From positions 603,302 through 667,301 of the forward strand of contig VXAY01004115.1 in the NCBI GenBank assembly GCA_013399855.1: a stretch of DNA of 64,000 bases, read 5' to 3'. Positions within the stretch are counted from its first letter, which is position 1. Every line of letters begins with the position of its first letter. The notes beneath the pieces were generated by a model. The model saw nothing but the letters and a program-made list of their open reading frames with translations, made no database searches and had not been told where the DNA came from. A program made the position numbers and the translations under genes. This document shows positions 1 to 12,075 of this stretch, piece after piece. The DNA comes from Oxyruncus cristatus. Lineage: Eukaryota; Chordata; Aves; Passeriformes; Cotingidae.

Positions 1-441
1 GTAACATGTTGAAACCATTATTTCATTTATTTAACTTCGTTAAGAAATAGTCTGGATAGGGAAAGCTCTTTAGTTTCCTCTCACTTTAGGGAGTAATATA
101 GCTACTCCAAGCCCACAAGTTACAATGGCTTCTGACTGAGGATCTAGTAGAGCATTTTTAGAACCACCACTAGAAGACCGACTTGGGTATGTGCTGTTTC
201 ACTCTAATGACAGAACTGCAACTCAAAAGTTGTTGGACTGGGATAAATATGTTTCATATCTGCCACAGTTGTATTATTTTGTTTGCTAAGGAAATATCTG
301 TTGAACTCTAGAGGTTGAGTTGAAGCCAGGGAGGGAAAGAAATGGAATAGAGGGCCTTGGAGAAAAGGGAAGGTTGCCTTATTCAAGACTGGATAGTAGT
401 GTCTTTCCAGAAGTAAACTTCTGTCAGAAGCTTTGCCTTAC
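1..441. other. intronic sequence left of the last placed exon
   Basis: No exon can be supported here. An AG near 166 on the minus strand is followed by a stop codon in the required phase 0, so that candidate fails. The remaining C-terminal exon(s) of FRMPD2 presumably lie outside the window. Confidence 0.5.
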
Positions 442-540
442 CAGGGCAAACTGCTCTATTTCTGGAAGAACACCTTTTGGTGGTCTGCAAAGTAGCAGTG
501 TAACTTCTCGAGGAGCTCCTCTCAACAAGTGCAGGACATC
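442..540 (-). CDS. FRMPD2: FRMPD2 exon, end of PDZ3
   Basis: 99 bases, 33 codons, phase 0. Reads [20 protein letters not shown] then [13 protein letters not shown]. LLRGxPxEVxLLLCRPPxGxLPE is the last helix and strand of PDZ3 plus its conserved tail. Acceptor TCTGCTTAG, donor CTG|GTAAGG, so coding sequence continues beyond the left edge or in an exon I could not recognise in 1-441. Confidence 0.95.
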
Positions 541-1398
541 CTAAGCAGAAAGAAGAAATATTTCTGATGGAACACATCATTTTACCAACTAAGACTGAGA
601 CAATTTTTATTGTGAATGCTATATTCCTGGTATTTGTGTGTTTCAGCAGTTTCTGAGAGCGAAAATTTGCTACTGAAGGATTGTCATATATTGTCATAGT
701 TTATATGTGAATGTGTATCTAGTTAGTTAGTTATCAAGTAAAGTTAGTTTTGTTTACAAACATCTGTTCCACCATTAGACACATAGGTTTAAATCAATTC
801 ATTTTCTTTTCCTGAGGAAAACAGAATTTTTGGACAAATTCATTCAAACCATACCTGGCAGTGACACATCTTCGGTCAATTACATCAGCACAGCTCCCCA
901 AACTGCCATATGATGATGAAAAAAATAAATCCACGTGTAGCCTACTTTTACCATTTAATTTCTTCATGTAAGTGTGGAATTTTTCATTCCAGGTAAAAAA
1001 GTTACACTGGATTTGCCTCACCTGGTGGAAATTTGAATCTGGAGCATTTGAATCTGCATGACATTACGAAGCACAAATGATCCACAGGGGGGAAATGCTC
1101 TAATCATGCATAACAACAACAAAGATTCCAACTAATTAACAACTGCTGTGCATCTAACAATAGAATTCATGCATTAGTGGTAGAATGTTATAAATTAAAT
1201 AGCAGAAGAAATTCTCTCTAAGAATTTTTTAGAAGGAAATTCTCCGTAAGAGTTCTAGAGAAGAATCCTACATGGAAATCAGATTATATGTAAATTCTGC
1301 CTCCTTCCTGTGATAATTAAGTTTAAATGTAGTTTCATCCTATTGTCTTTATTAACCTGTTATCCATCCAGAGCCCCAGTAATAGTACTGCCTGGTAC

Positions 1399-1613
1399 CT
1401 GATACAAAAGTCCTCGAAGAGGTTTCCCATTCACAGCTAAAATGATGTCTCCAACTTCAATTTCTCCATTCTCTTCAGCTGGCTGCCCTGGAAACAGTCT
1501 TTTGATCCTGACAATAGCTCCTCCAAGGTGTTCACAAGAATCTGCTTCTGTTTGCAGAACACTAAATCCAAGGCCTCCAGAATTCTTTGTTAATTTCACT
1601 TCAAATGTATTAT
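1399..1613 (-). CDS. FRMPD2: FRMPD2 exon, PDZ3 main part
   Basis: 215 bases, phase 1 to 0. Reads [40 protein letters not shown] and [19 protein letters not shown]. It has a canonical GLGF loop and the [15 protein letters not shown] string of FRMPD2 PDZ3. Acceptor TTTGAACAG, donor CAG|GTACCA. Confidence 0.97.
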
Positions 1614-2609
1614 CTGTTCAAAGCAGAGATTGGGAAAAAAAGTGGGAACCATGGTATATGTACCCCCAGAGGAGCTGATGTATTATGCTCTCAACAGACA
1701 TTTTCCCTGTGTGCTGCAGAGGTAGGTCTACTCATAGTAATGGAAAAAGAAGGCTTTGGGGTTCCTTTATCTTACATAAGTTCTTGAAATCTCACAAGCA
1801 AAATAGGGAGAACTGGAATCTAGTCCACCTTGTGTTCGCAGTCTAGTACAAGCCCACAAGCCAAGAAGCCTTTTGTACCAACATAAAGAGTTCACATGCT
1901 ATCCTTTTCTGACATTCTTCTGTAAGTGTAGCATAAATTTTACTATTCTGTAGTTGCCCAAGTTTAGCTTATGTCCAGCACTAGACAGCATAAGCTGGAA
2001 CTACTGCTCTTTCAGTTGAGAATGAGAGATTGGGCCATTCCCAAGTTCCATGCTTGTAGATGAATTCCATTCTTCTAGGAACGATGTAGAGGCGTGATTT
2101 CCCCATGGAAAGGTATGGTTCAAACTTAGTGTTTATGAGACAACCTTCAGTAAAAGATACAGCATTTATTTGTTGGCTAAATTCTGTGAAAGTGATCTCT
2201 GAATCTTCTGTTTTTGAGAAATTAAGTGATGGCAGTCTCCAGTCCTGGCCCTGGGGCAGCAGTTCACCCCAGCTTCATCACTGTCACAGCACCAGCAGTT
2301 GTGCTGGCGGTGTTCTCTCTGGGTAACAGCCTGAACACATCAGCACAGCTGCTTCCTGTCTGAGAGTGTCATAGAGTACAGACAGGGGTGTTCCCTTGCC
2401 AGCCCCATCTCACCAAGTCTGAAATACAATATTTATGCCTAGGGTAAGTTCAGCTACATCTAGCAACTGTAACTCTAAGTACATCAAAAATCATTTTATT
2501 CAGTATACAGTTTTCCTTCCAACCCACAGAAATTTCACAGAATTATTTTCATTCATTCCTTTCTTGCACATCGTAGGAAGTCACCCTGAGTTCCTTTTTT
2601 ATCACTTAC

Positions 2610-2757
2610 CATCTGTCAAAAAGCAGTAGTCCTTGGTACCATCTGTGAAGGATGTTGCCACAGAAACAGCTGCACACTGGTCCTCCTTTGTGTTATTAGC
2701 AGTCACACCTGGCTCTGCCAGTTGGTAGTTTCCCCTTTCTAGAACCAGCTTGGCAAT
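2610..2757 (-). CDS. FRMPD2: FRMPD2 exon, PDZ2-PDZ3 linker
   Basis: 148 bases, phase 0 to 1. Starts IAKLVLERG, the last strand of PDZ2 (human VARLVLERR), then runs as polar linker to CFLTD. Acceptor GCTTTAG, donor GATG|GTAAGT. Confidence 0.93.
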
Positions 2758-2947
2758 CTAAAGCAATGATGAATAGGTTCCAGTTACACAGTACACAGTA
2801 AGCCCTAAGTCTTCTCACTTTTCAGGAGAATGGAGTTGGAGGGGGAATGGGTTGGGGATGAGTGGTGGGTTTACTTTGCTACTGTGCTTCACACTAAGTC
2901 CAGTTTAGTCTACTGTGTATCTTATTGAATGCTGCTGTTGTACGAAC

Positions 2948-3033
2948 CTGGCCAGATTTCTTAAGGTATTCCACAGCCTGCTTGTGGGTGATGCCACAGA
3001 GGCTGATACCATCTACTTCCAGCAGACGATCAC
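2948..3033 (-). CDS. FRMPD2: FRMPD2 exon, PDZ2 end
   Basis: 86 bases, phase 1 to 0. Reads [20 protein letters not shown] then VEYLKKSGQ. THKQAVExL is the aB helix; its first residue, His, is the class I ligand-selecting position. Acceptor TTACCTCAG, donor CAG|GTTCGT. Confidence 0.96.
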
Positions 3034-3497
3034 CTGAGGTAAAAGAAAAAAAAAAGGTTCAAGTTGCTTTGATGTTCAGGTTCAGAGGGTGTAAACCTTG
3101 AGGCTACCCACATTACAGTAGGTCTTCATGCTTCCATGTGTCAAATTAATATTAATTCATAGGAAAGCAATACTGCTTGTTGTACAGCATTCTGTAATTA
3201 GTACATAAAACATGCCAGGGTATTCTCTAAGTAAATGCAGTGATAGCATCTGGTTATACCAGTAACACTGAAAGTAGATGTCAGAGTCAGTAGCCTGATG
3301 GCACCTATGGAGAGTAACTCTACAGTGAGGCTTTTGTTTTGTCAGTGGGATATCTACATTTAGTACAGGGACAGGCTGAGGAATGATGGACTGCATATTA
3401 CATTTCACAGTTGTAAAAACCCTAATTCCAAATGTGTTTCATTGTCAGCACTAACACTGAGTTCTGCAGCCCAGAGTTTTATTGCCAGACATGTTAC

Positions 3498-3591
3498 CTG
3501 TCTTTATTTGTCCGTCTTTATCTGCTGGTCCTCTGGGAATAATTGACTTCACATAAATCCCACCATGACGCACACTAGTGTTAATTCCACC
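3498..3591 (-). CDS. FRMPD2: FRMPD2 exon, PDZ2 core
   Basis: 94 bases, phase 0 to 1. Reads [20 protein letters not shown] then [12 protein letters not shown]. GGINTSVxxGGIYVKxIxPxGPA is shared with PDZ2 of FRMPD2 and the equivalent PDZ of PTPN13. Acceptor TTTTGCAG, donor ACAG|GTAACA. Confidence 0.96.
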
Positions 3592-4805
3592 CTGCAAAAC
3601 ATATGCCCACAGATTAGAGTGGAGTCTTCATATGTTCTTCCTGTGATAAAAATCAAAGCAACTTATACATGCATGGCAAAACAACTGTTTCAGCAATTAC
3701 TTTTTTTTTTTAAATATAGGAGAAAAAGGAAAGATGATGTTACTCCAAACCCCTGTCTAGTTGAAACATACTTCCACAGACAGTAATCTTATTTTATTTT
3801 CTCAGGAAAATGCAATGCATTTCTGTGCGGCTACATAAAAACATTAACTAAATGTTTATATTTTTTTCCCTATGCTCGAATAAAGATGGGGTTGCATCTT
3901 TCAGTTAGTCTCCTGCCCAGCTTCTAAGGTATGCAATTTCCATTCTGCAATTATTAACCTTTCAGACAATATATAAAGCATGGACCTCAACTTGTGCAGC
4001 TCAGAAAAATTCCAGATTAACCTGAGAGTATGTTCTGTCCATCTACATCCTCTGGCCAAATTCAGATGAAAAAACAGCCCTTAATTTCTTCTGCAGGCAA
4101 TGGAATGGCTGTTGCTTCCTATTCAATTTCAGCAAAGACAGTGAAGACAACCCAACTTGGAGGGGTAAATTCAACTTTCATAGGCAGGACAAGGAATTAT
4201 TATTCAAATGTGGCAGACAGTTTTCACTGCTGCATTCCCTAGTCTTTTAAATATACAGAGAACTGTTTTTCCTTATATTACAAAATAAAGTTGTCGAGGG
4301 CCCTTTTTCCAGCCTTCAGAGCGAGATGCACACTTTATCTTGAGTCTACACAGCAAAACTTTCAGCTCCCCAGCATGGGATGACTTTTGTTGTACTGCTT
4401 ATTGAGGCACAGGCCAGAGCCATGTCAAGGGCTCTCAGTAGTTAAACAGTGCCTGTGGCAACTGCTTGAACCCTGCCATGGTCCCGTATAATCTGCTTAC
4501 AGACACAGGCTTGAAGTTACAGGAGCTGCAGAGGAGCAACAAAACCCGTCATGACTTGGAGAATTCTTTGAGTCATGCTTTCTAGAGTCTCTGGCTATAT
4601 CCCTCCCTGACCAAACTCCACTTTCAGTGGTAGATCTCGTTCTCAAATTGAGTAAGGACGAAAAGGGTTTGTACGGTCATGTGCTTTATGCCAGGACACT
4701 TCTTTGACAGATTGTGCAGGTAAGAGCTGGGGAATGAGCAGAGCCTTTGTTCTGAGTCATGTAACACTTTGACAGACAAAATGAAAGATTAACAGTAACA
4801 CTTGC

Positions 4806-4910
4806 AGTCACACTGATTCCAAAAGTCCCATCTTCTTTAAGAAGCTCCACTGTATAGATTTCCTTAGAGTTGTTTTCTGATGGAGTTGGTAAGTGGGCAG
4901 AATCAGCTAC
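4806..4910 (-). CDS. FRMPD2: FRMPD2 exon, start of PDZ2
   Basis: 105 bases, phase 0. Reads VADSAHLPTPSENNSKEIYT then VELLKEDGTFGISVT. EIYxVELxKEDGTxGxSVT matches human FRMPD2 PDZ2; the carboxylate loop is TFGI. The reading continues as GGINTS in the next exon only if the donor is GC (ACT|GCAAGT). No GT fits. Confidence 0.92.
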
Positions 4911-5476
4911 CTGTCTCAAAAATATAAACACTAATGACATTACAGCATCCCAGTTTAAAAACAAAAAAGGGGGGGGGTGGAAAAAAATGAAGAGAGCATT
5001 TGCAGAAGATATAAAGGGTTTGATCCGCTGTCACTGCAAACCTGGAATCATACAATTTATATCTCTGATATTATTTGAAGCTTATGCTAATGTTACTCAA
5101 AATACAATCTGTCTGAATGTGCATAAGCTGAGTATATATAGGGAGGATGTCTAATAGTAGGAAATTAGACACAAAATGTTGTTGTTCTGTAACTGGTTGA
5201 GAACTTAAGAGATTTCAAGACAATAATCAAAACTTTGTGCCTCCACTGGAAAAGGAAGGATAATTTTTAATAACATTTTGTAGAACAGTTTCCCCATTCA
5301 CATATTTCAGACACGTCTAAAATTTTGACATTTCCAATGTAATTTCCCCCAAGGTTTTCATTCTCCTTTTCACATGTTTTTAATTTCTCAGTTACTTTCC
5401 ATTCTTAATAGCTGCTATGTTGTTATATGTTATATGCTGGGTGTAACATTACTGAGCACATCAAAATCTCGGTTAC

Positions 5477-5712
5477 CTCAGCATCCAGGCTGTCAGCTGA
5501 AGGAGAGGGAATCTTAGAACCCAGTTTTGGTGCTAAACTCCAGGAAAGAGTCTTCTCAAGTTCATCTATGTTTATGTCTTGTTCTTTGGGGAGAGCTGTA
5601 TGACAATCCTGAATCTTTTTTCTCCCACTGTCTGCATAAGAGATCTCAGATCCACTAGTGCTGTTTCCTCTTGATAGAATCTTTTCTTCATTTAATCCTT
5701 CTTCATACAAGT
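5477..5712 (-). CDS. FRMPD2: FRMPD2 exon, PDZ1-PDZ2 linker
   Basis: 236 bases, phase 1 to 0. Acidic and Ser-rich: DLYEEGLNEEKILSRGNSTS, later ELEKTLSWSLAPKLGSKIPS and ADSLDAE. No domain; the size and position fit the linker between PDZ1 and PDZ2 in human FRMPD2. Acceptor CTTTACAG, donor GAG|GTAACC. Confidence 0.88.
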
Positions 5713-6139
5713 CTGTAAAGCCATACCAAAATAAAACATTGCTGAATGTAAGCAAATATTGCTATGCCCCAGAACAGGAGGACAAAGTAACTTCCTATTT
5801 CAACTGATTGTGAAATCTGATCCATAACATGAGTTAGTCACTGTACAATGGAGGGCTGCTATTATAAGTGTGGAGAAATGTGTTTGCTTCATCACTGCAG
5901 AAGACTATGACTCTCCATCAGAGAAAGAAACACCAAAATTCCCTTAGTGTTCAGCAATGCAGGCCATAATAGATTTTTTCCCACTGACGTAGATCACAGG
6001 ATACCTGCTAGAAGTTGACTATTTTCCCTGCTAGCATGGTTATTATAACTGGCACTGAGTAGCAAGAACCAACTACTAAATGAGTGTCCTGAGTTAACTA
6101 TTGGCATTTCATAGACAGCAAAGGCATTTGCCTTTATAC

Positions 6140-6256
6140 CTTTGGGTTGAGAGATGATGAGCTCCACTTCATCAGGAGAGTTCTGTATGATTTTAACTGC
6201 AGTATTAAATGAAACACCCTCAAGGCTAATATTATTCACAGAGATGAGTCGTCCTC
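6140..6256 (-). CDS. FRMPD2: FRMPD2 exon, end of PDZ1
   Basis: 117 bases, phase 1 in and out. Reads GRLISVNNISLEGVSFNTAV then KIIQNSPDEVELIISQPKG. This is the last strands and the aB helix of PDZ1, with SLEGVSFNTAVKIIQNSP as ligand-groove helix. Human FRMPD2 has GGQ where relatives have GDR; here it is GGR. Acceptor TTTTAAG, donor AAAG|GTATAA. Confidence 0.95.
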
Positions 6257-6383
6257 CTTAAAAAAAATAAAAATAAAGGATGAAACCAAGAAAAAGTACA
6301 TCTAAATAATGAAATAAATCCAGAGTAGCTAACTTTAAACTATGCAAGTATTTTAATTCTAATTAAAAACTAAGCATAATGAC

Positions 6384-6491
6384 CTGGTTTGATATTTCCA
6401 GCTTTGTCTGCAGGTCCCCCAGGGATAATTGAAGCAATGAAGATACCGAGGTCTAATTTTCCTACATTTTCTCCTCCAATAATTACAAAAC
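6384..6491 (-). CDS. FRMPD2: FRMPD2 exon, PDZ1 core
   Basis: 108 bases, phase 1 in and out. Reads [20 protein letters not shown] then [16 protein letters not shown]. This completes [10 protein letters not shown], followed by the PGGPADKAG turn typical of PTPN13/FRMPD2 PDZ1. Acceptor TTTTTGCAG; the donor CCAG|GTCATT is weak beyond the GT. Confidence 0.94.
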
Positions 6492-7557
6492 CTGCAAAAA
6501 CAAGATAGCATGAGAATGCAGAGACACTGGCAGTATTAGGAAAGATGAACCTTAGGAACACAAAAGGCTCTTACTCCAATGGTGTAAGTTTTATACATGG
6601 TCTGAGGAATGGTGAGCTCTGATTTACATGGCAACAAGGTCTTGTTTTGGGAGAGCTTTAAACTTGCATTATAATTGAAGTGTGCTGGTGACTTTGGTTG
6701 CTATTTAAATATAAGCAACCTTATTTCTCAATAAGAATTGCAGGCTGGCTTCCTACTTTTAAAGACCCCCAACTACTTTCTTGTAAGAGTCATAAATTAG
6801 GTGGACCTGCAGTGTTTAACATCTGCAGGAGCAAAATGGTATAATTTTTAACATTATTCTGCATCACACAACCAAGAAACCTGAGGTGGGCCATGTAAAC
6901 TTCTAATCTAAGAGATCTAAGAAAATTAAATCTATTGTCAAGTAGTTCAATTTCACTATTTTGGCTCTGCCTATTGCAGAATATATTCTTCTCACTGCTG
7001 TAATAGTTGGGCTTGGGATTAGGATATTACCTACAGACCTGCACCATCTAGAAATTTGATTTTTACTTGTATTAATGGTCAGCTGTGAAACTGGATGGTC
7101 CTTTGAACTCATCCACAAGAACAGGATACAGTGTTATTACAGTATTAGATAACTAGATGGTTATTATCCAAATGACAATCCAAAAGTTGAGAAACATTCG
7201 TGTTGAGCTTGTGTACATATTTTGCACCCTCACAGCAAAACCTGTAAGGTTTAAGATAAGTAAAATCAGTGCACATGTATTTCAGATACAAAACTAAAAC
7301 CATGTTCCTTTCATTCTACTCTTAGCATTTGGTCCCCTTGATCTCTGTGGCCTCAGTTAGTCCTCTTAAAATATAGTGGTCTTGAGTTATGTGCTTTTCA
7401 GTCTTGGAAATTCTAAATCCTTTACAAAGATTGGTAATCTTACTCTATAAGAAGTATAAATGGGGGGAACAAGTTTACAGTCTTGCCCAGCTTGACTCAG
7501 CAAGTATCAGTGTTAGCACCAGGATCTGTTAGTCCCAGGAATATGTTCCTTACTTAC

Positions 7558-7656
7558 CAAATCCATTCTTAGGGTCACGTTTTAGGCTGACACAAATGAT
7601 TTCTCTTTCTAGACCACTTAGAAAAACTTCCTTTTGCATGGCTGGTGATGCAGGTG
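7558..7656 (-). CDS. FRMPD2: FRMPD2 exon, start of PDZ1
   Basis: 99 bases, phase 1 in and out. Ends EREIICVSLKRDPKNGFG, the first strand of PDZ1 and the beginning of its GFGF carboxylate-binding loop. Acceptor TTTCTGCAG, donor TTTG|GTAAGT. Confidence 0.93.
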
Positions 7657-8662
7657 CTGCAGAAACAAAACAGCTAGAATAAATGTAGATTAATGGAGGG
7701 AGACAGTAGATTCATATATTGTACAAATCTGGAGCTCCAAAAATTAAAACATATTTTTCCTTGATTTCAACATTACCACTACTTCTGAATTAATATAATT
7801 CGGGAAGGAAGCTCAAACAAGTGTTCAGAAGTTTCATTCTTTAGAAAAGTCTATGTTCAGAACTGTGTAAGCTCTTCCTATAATATTCCTTCCTGTGAGA
7901 CTATGCATTTTTCTGTGACGTTTTTATTAAGGTTAGGATGTTTAAAGAGTCAGGCATGTAGTGCCCATTGAACCTGGCCATGATTTGGACACAAAATCTC
8001 CTATGGCTTCCTTTGGAAACTCTAACCTGTGGGCACTTTTGGCTCTGAAGGTGCAATCCAACCAACACTGATTGCAGTGGTGAGTTCTGTAGTGTTAACA
8101 TGACTTAAAATTGTGCAATTGCCACAGTGTTTTTGAAGTACAGTTCGAATTTTAAGATGGACTAATCAATTAAGCATAATTCATATTCCATAGATCTGCT
8201 CACTGTGTGCATGCAATATGGCTTCAGTTAGAAAATTAGGTATCCAGGCCTTAGTCCAGTTAGTGTCACACAAATGCAAAAAGAGGGGACCACCTGGAGC
8301 CTATGGTGTCTCATGCATTATTTATTGAGTTGTAGATATCAACTGCAAACCAAACGATGATCTCTGAGCACAGGGACACTGCCCTGTGCAAGAGTCTCTG
8401 CACGTACTGAACTACGTCTCTGCAGAGCAATAGGCACCATTATAGAACAATTTTATCATGAAGTCCCTTACCACTGATCCAGACAGAAAGCCAAAGTTAA
8501 AGGGCAGAAAAAAGCTTGTGTGGCTAAACTCTGGGTTAATTCCCAGGACTAGAAGTACAAAAGGCTATTCTTTAATCTGTAAGTAGAGTTTATCTTGGTC
8601 TCCTGACATTGAAACAATAAATATGGAAGGGTACTGCCTCTCTTTATGATTATTATACTTAC

Positions 8663-8766
8663 CACTGAGTGTGTTCTGAGTTGAATGGATAGAGAGGTAG
8701 TCATAACTCCTTTGCTTTTCATTCAAATTGATGTGCATTTCTGACTGGGATAGGCCTGATAAGGAC
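8663..8766 (-). CDS. FRMPD2: FRMPD2 exon, linker
   Basis: 104 bases, phase 2 to 1. Reads SLSGLSQSEMHINLNEKQRS then YDYLSIHSTQNTLSG. Polar, no domain. Phase joins both neighbours exactly. Acceptor CATGCAG, donor AGTG|GTAAGT. Confidence 0.85.
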
Positions 8767-9419
8767 CTGCATGAAGGTATGTTACAATAACAAATCAGCA
8801 AAGGTATTTAGCATCCTTCATTGTCAGTCTGTCAGAGCCAAGTTGGGAAGGCACATTTTCAAGCAAATATTTTGATTTTCTGGGACACCTTGCATTGTAG
8901 GGGAGAGGTAATTTGTCCTTCCCAGCATTTGCTTCCAAATAACAACTGCCATTAAACTATTCATATGACTGATTTCACCCTGTGTTTTTCTCTGAGCTGA
9001 GTGCAGGCATCAGGAAAACATAGCAAAAAATTGCCATGATTCATTTAGCCCTGCTGTTCATTTAGACAAAACCAGGTCTGAAAATTTTCCTGGTAATTCA
9101 TGTTCTTCTTGGCTCTGTTCTAACTTTTAGTATTCTAAAAGGCACTAGAATTCATCAAAGGCCTTGAGACTGGGTCCAGCTATAGTAACCACCTACACAG
9201 GTGAATATAGCAACACAAATGAGGAGAGAGAAGTTCTTGTACTGTTCCCTACGATTTACACAGGAGGAATCAAATTGACAGGATTCATTCCTGATCAAAA
9301 CAGCTTCCACTGTGCATTTAGTTCCAAGAAGATACATAGACAGATTTTAATTTATTCTTCCGTATTTTTATACTTCCCCATAACCCAGTAAATGGTTTGT
9401 TCCTGAGTCTGGTGCAAAT

Positions 9420-9553
9420 TTAAATGTCATTCTTTTTCAAGTTCTTATCTGTCAGTCTGTTAGTTTTCTGCCTGTGTTTGCACTACTGCTGGCACCATGG
9501 AGCCCCCGGGCTCTGATGTGACCACAATAAAAACTTAAAAAAAAAAAAAAAAA
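9420..9553 (+). repeat. poly(A)-tailed insert, possible retrocopied mRNA 3' end
   Basis: Inside an FRMPD2 intron and antisense to the gene. A GC-richer stretch containing GGAGCCCCCGGGCTCTGATG is followed by ACAATAAAAACTT and 17 A residues (9537-9553). An AATAAA hexamer a few bases before a genomic A-run is the usual footprint of a reverse-transcribed polyadenylated RNA. The source and left end are not identified. A chance A-run is the alternative. Confidence 0.45.
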
Positions 9554-9641
9554 TTGCCTCATAGTTTACTGCAGAGGTTTGCAATTATATAGTCTACAAC
9601 TGAGTATTCTTACACACATTTAGAGGAAAAAGCAAACCTAC

Positions 9642-9852
9642 CTGCCAAGATTGCTTTTGTCTCTCGTCCTGTTGTTGGTTTCCACACTGAGGTTATCACA
9701 AGATTTGCTCATCATCCCAGCAGAAAGATTTTCCAGGTTTGCTCCATAGAGCACATTCTCTGAACGAGACAGTCTCTGGATAAGAGCAAGGTGTTCACGC
9801 TGAGCTGCATATGCAGAATTTGATTTGTCGATTTCCACAAATTTACTGTCCT
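9642..9852 (-). CDS. FRMPD2: FRMPD2 exon, FERM-PDZ linker
   Basis: 211 bases, phase 1 to 2. Reads EDSKFVEIDKSNSAYAAQRE, then IQRLSRSENVLYGANLENLS and SKSCDNLSVE. The RLSxSEN and STSxDNxxV patterns recur in human FRMPD2 and PTPN13 just after FERM. The Ser-rich linker is a plausible phosphorylation region (inference). Acceptor CTTATTCAG, donor GCAG|GTAGGT. Confidence 0.93.
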
Positions 9853-12075
9853 CTGAATAAGAAAGGAGAGAGGGAAGGAAGGAAAGACAACCCACTGACA
9901 TTATGCCAAATTTTTAAGCTCAAAGGAACTTTCCATCTAACCTTTTGAACATGAAAAAAAAAAAAAGATTGACACTACAGATATATTTTTCTTATATCCT
10001 TGAGAATACCTAGGCCTTGGAGTGAGTAGGAATTTTCAATTAATTTCTTTCTTAGAAAGCATATGCTGTATTTAGATTTCATTTCTATGAATTATACTAC
10101 AAATTCACTTTCCACAAAGACAGATGAAATGTACAACCCTATATAATTTAAACCTGAATATAATATCTCTGTAAAGTGTATTCTGTAAATGTTTGGTATA
10201 TCAGACATACCTGTCTGTCAAAGTACTACCAAAAGTCTTGGTAGTAATTTCTGATCCTTCACAGGCCCTCCCCTCCATTATATGCATATCTGAGAAGACA
10301 GGAGCTCTACTCACACATGCTTTCCAACGTTCAGAGAGGTGCCACAGAACTGAATGATTCGCACAAGTGAAGTTAAGTAGGGGACCATCTTGGTGGCAAT
10401 GCTTACTACGTAGTTTTCCACTTTTGTGTGAAATCTACTACTTGTTTAATGACACCTGGGCTCTGCTATACACAATCTGTCTTCTCAAAGGATTTTATTT
10501 TTCTGAAACAAGATAGTGCTTAAGGAGGCATTAATTTATTTAGGTTCTCAACTGGTGGTCTGAAGAGGGAATTTGGAGGAGAGAGGGACAGCAGACAACC
10601 GGAGACAAAACCAAAAACTCTGCTTGATACAGGCCAGCATCAATATGGGCTTTAATTATGCTTGTAAATGACAGCTAACCTCCCCCGTGTTTTCCTAATA
10701 AATATTAGCCTGCATACAACTTTCTGGAACACTACTCTGCAGCATTAAATCTAGGCTCCTCTTTCCTCGGTGGCTTTGATCAAAGGCATTTCTTAAGGCA
10801 TCAGAAGGCTTAACTGTCCACAGTATTAGCGCAGTCTGGAGTTGCTATGGTGATTCCAAAGTAGGGGGTTGCTATCAAGTTTTGAAGTGATGGTGACTTA
10901 TACATCTGAACAGTGCAGCAGAAGCAGAAGCATGCAGAAAGAGTCTCACAATCTTTCACAGACTCACTGTGTTGACAAAAGCAGCATTTTGAACTCCTGT
11001 CTGCCACTGCCTTCACAAAGGTTCTTTTCTGGGACAGCAAGCACACACTGAACCTCAGAACCTGTAGTTTGTGTAAGTCTGGCTTGTTCAGTGATTTAGG
11101 GTACTTGTAATCAGGACTTGGGTTATAATTCTCTTAGTTCTCAATAATTTATTATGTTATATACAGAATGTAATAATTTTTACTAGGATATATTACTACA
11201 AACAAATGTGACACAGGAAACTTTAGGATTCACTATGAGCACTCATTTGTATGCTAAAAAGCACAGTCCCACTAAATTATGTTCGAAGCTACAGGCATCA
11301 AGCAACAAAAGGTGCTTTGAACCTAAATGCTATCCTAGCATTTTTTTCCACGGGAACAAATTCGTGCTGGTGTAATTTTACCTTTCATTAAATGATTTTA
11401 GTAGGAAGGAGGCAATATTTCAATCATCCTGTTATATCCCATGGTATAATTTGTTTACAGTTTTACTGCAGAAAGGAGTATGCCAGCAGATGAGGCATGG
11501 CACTTGATTCTCCTGCTAGAACTCACTGGCTCAAACACTCAAGGGTTGTAAATGATTATGATTCTGTTCAAGGCAGTGAAATGATGAGCTAGTGAAAACT
11601 CCTGTTGATTCACTGAAGTCAAGAGTGATGGCAGTGGTCAGCTTAGACTGTTATTTCTTATGTGCCTCAGTTTTCCCATAACGATTCTCACCCATCTTTA
11701 CAGAACATGCTGAGAATTGAGGGTGAGAAGTGCTATGTGACTGCCCCAGATTGAGCAGAACCTTCTCTTAGAAAGTATGGAAAATCTGAAGTCTTAAGGA
11801 GGTATTAGTCATATCTTCCACAGACATGGCAAAATCTAAGATAAGAGCTGCTAGCAGCTACGTAGTTGAGAGCGTATCACTCATGTGCCTTTGGTTTAGT
11901 GGTTTTGTCCTGGTACTGAACCTTAGGGTTGAATCCCTGTCTTATGCAAAGATAACTAAATTCAGCTCCAGCATATCTGGGCACGACTATAGTCCTGATT
12001 TGTGTGGAACATTTTTCAGGTTACATTTGAGGTATAATTCTAAGCAGGTCTCTTGAAGGGAAGTGAAATCATGCC

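Noticed and set aside
100..170. Candidate next FRMPD2 exon after PDZ3
   Set aside because: Entering in phase 0 after the AG gives a stop within four codons.
794..1021. 75-codon minus-strand ORF between two PDZ3 exons
   Set aside because: PDZ3 is complete without it, since the exon at 442-540 continues directly and in phase from 1399.
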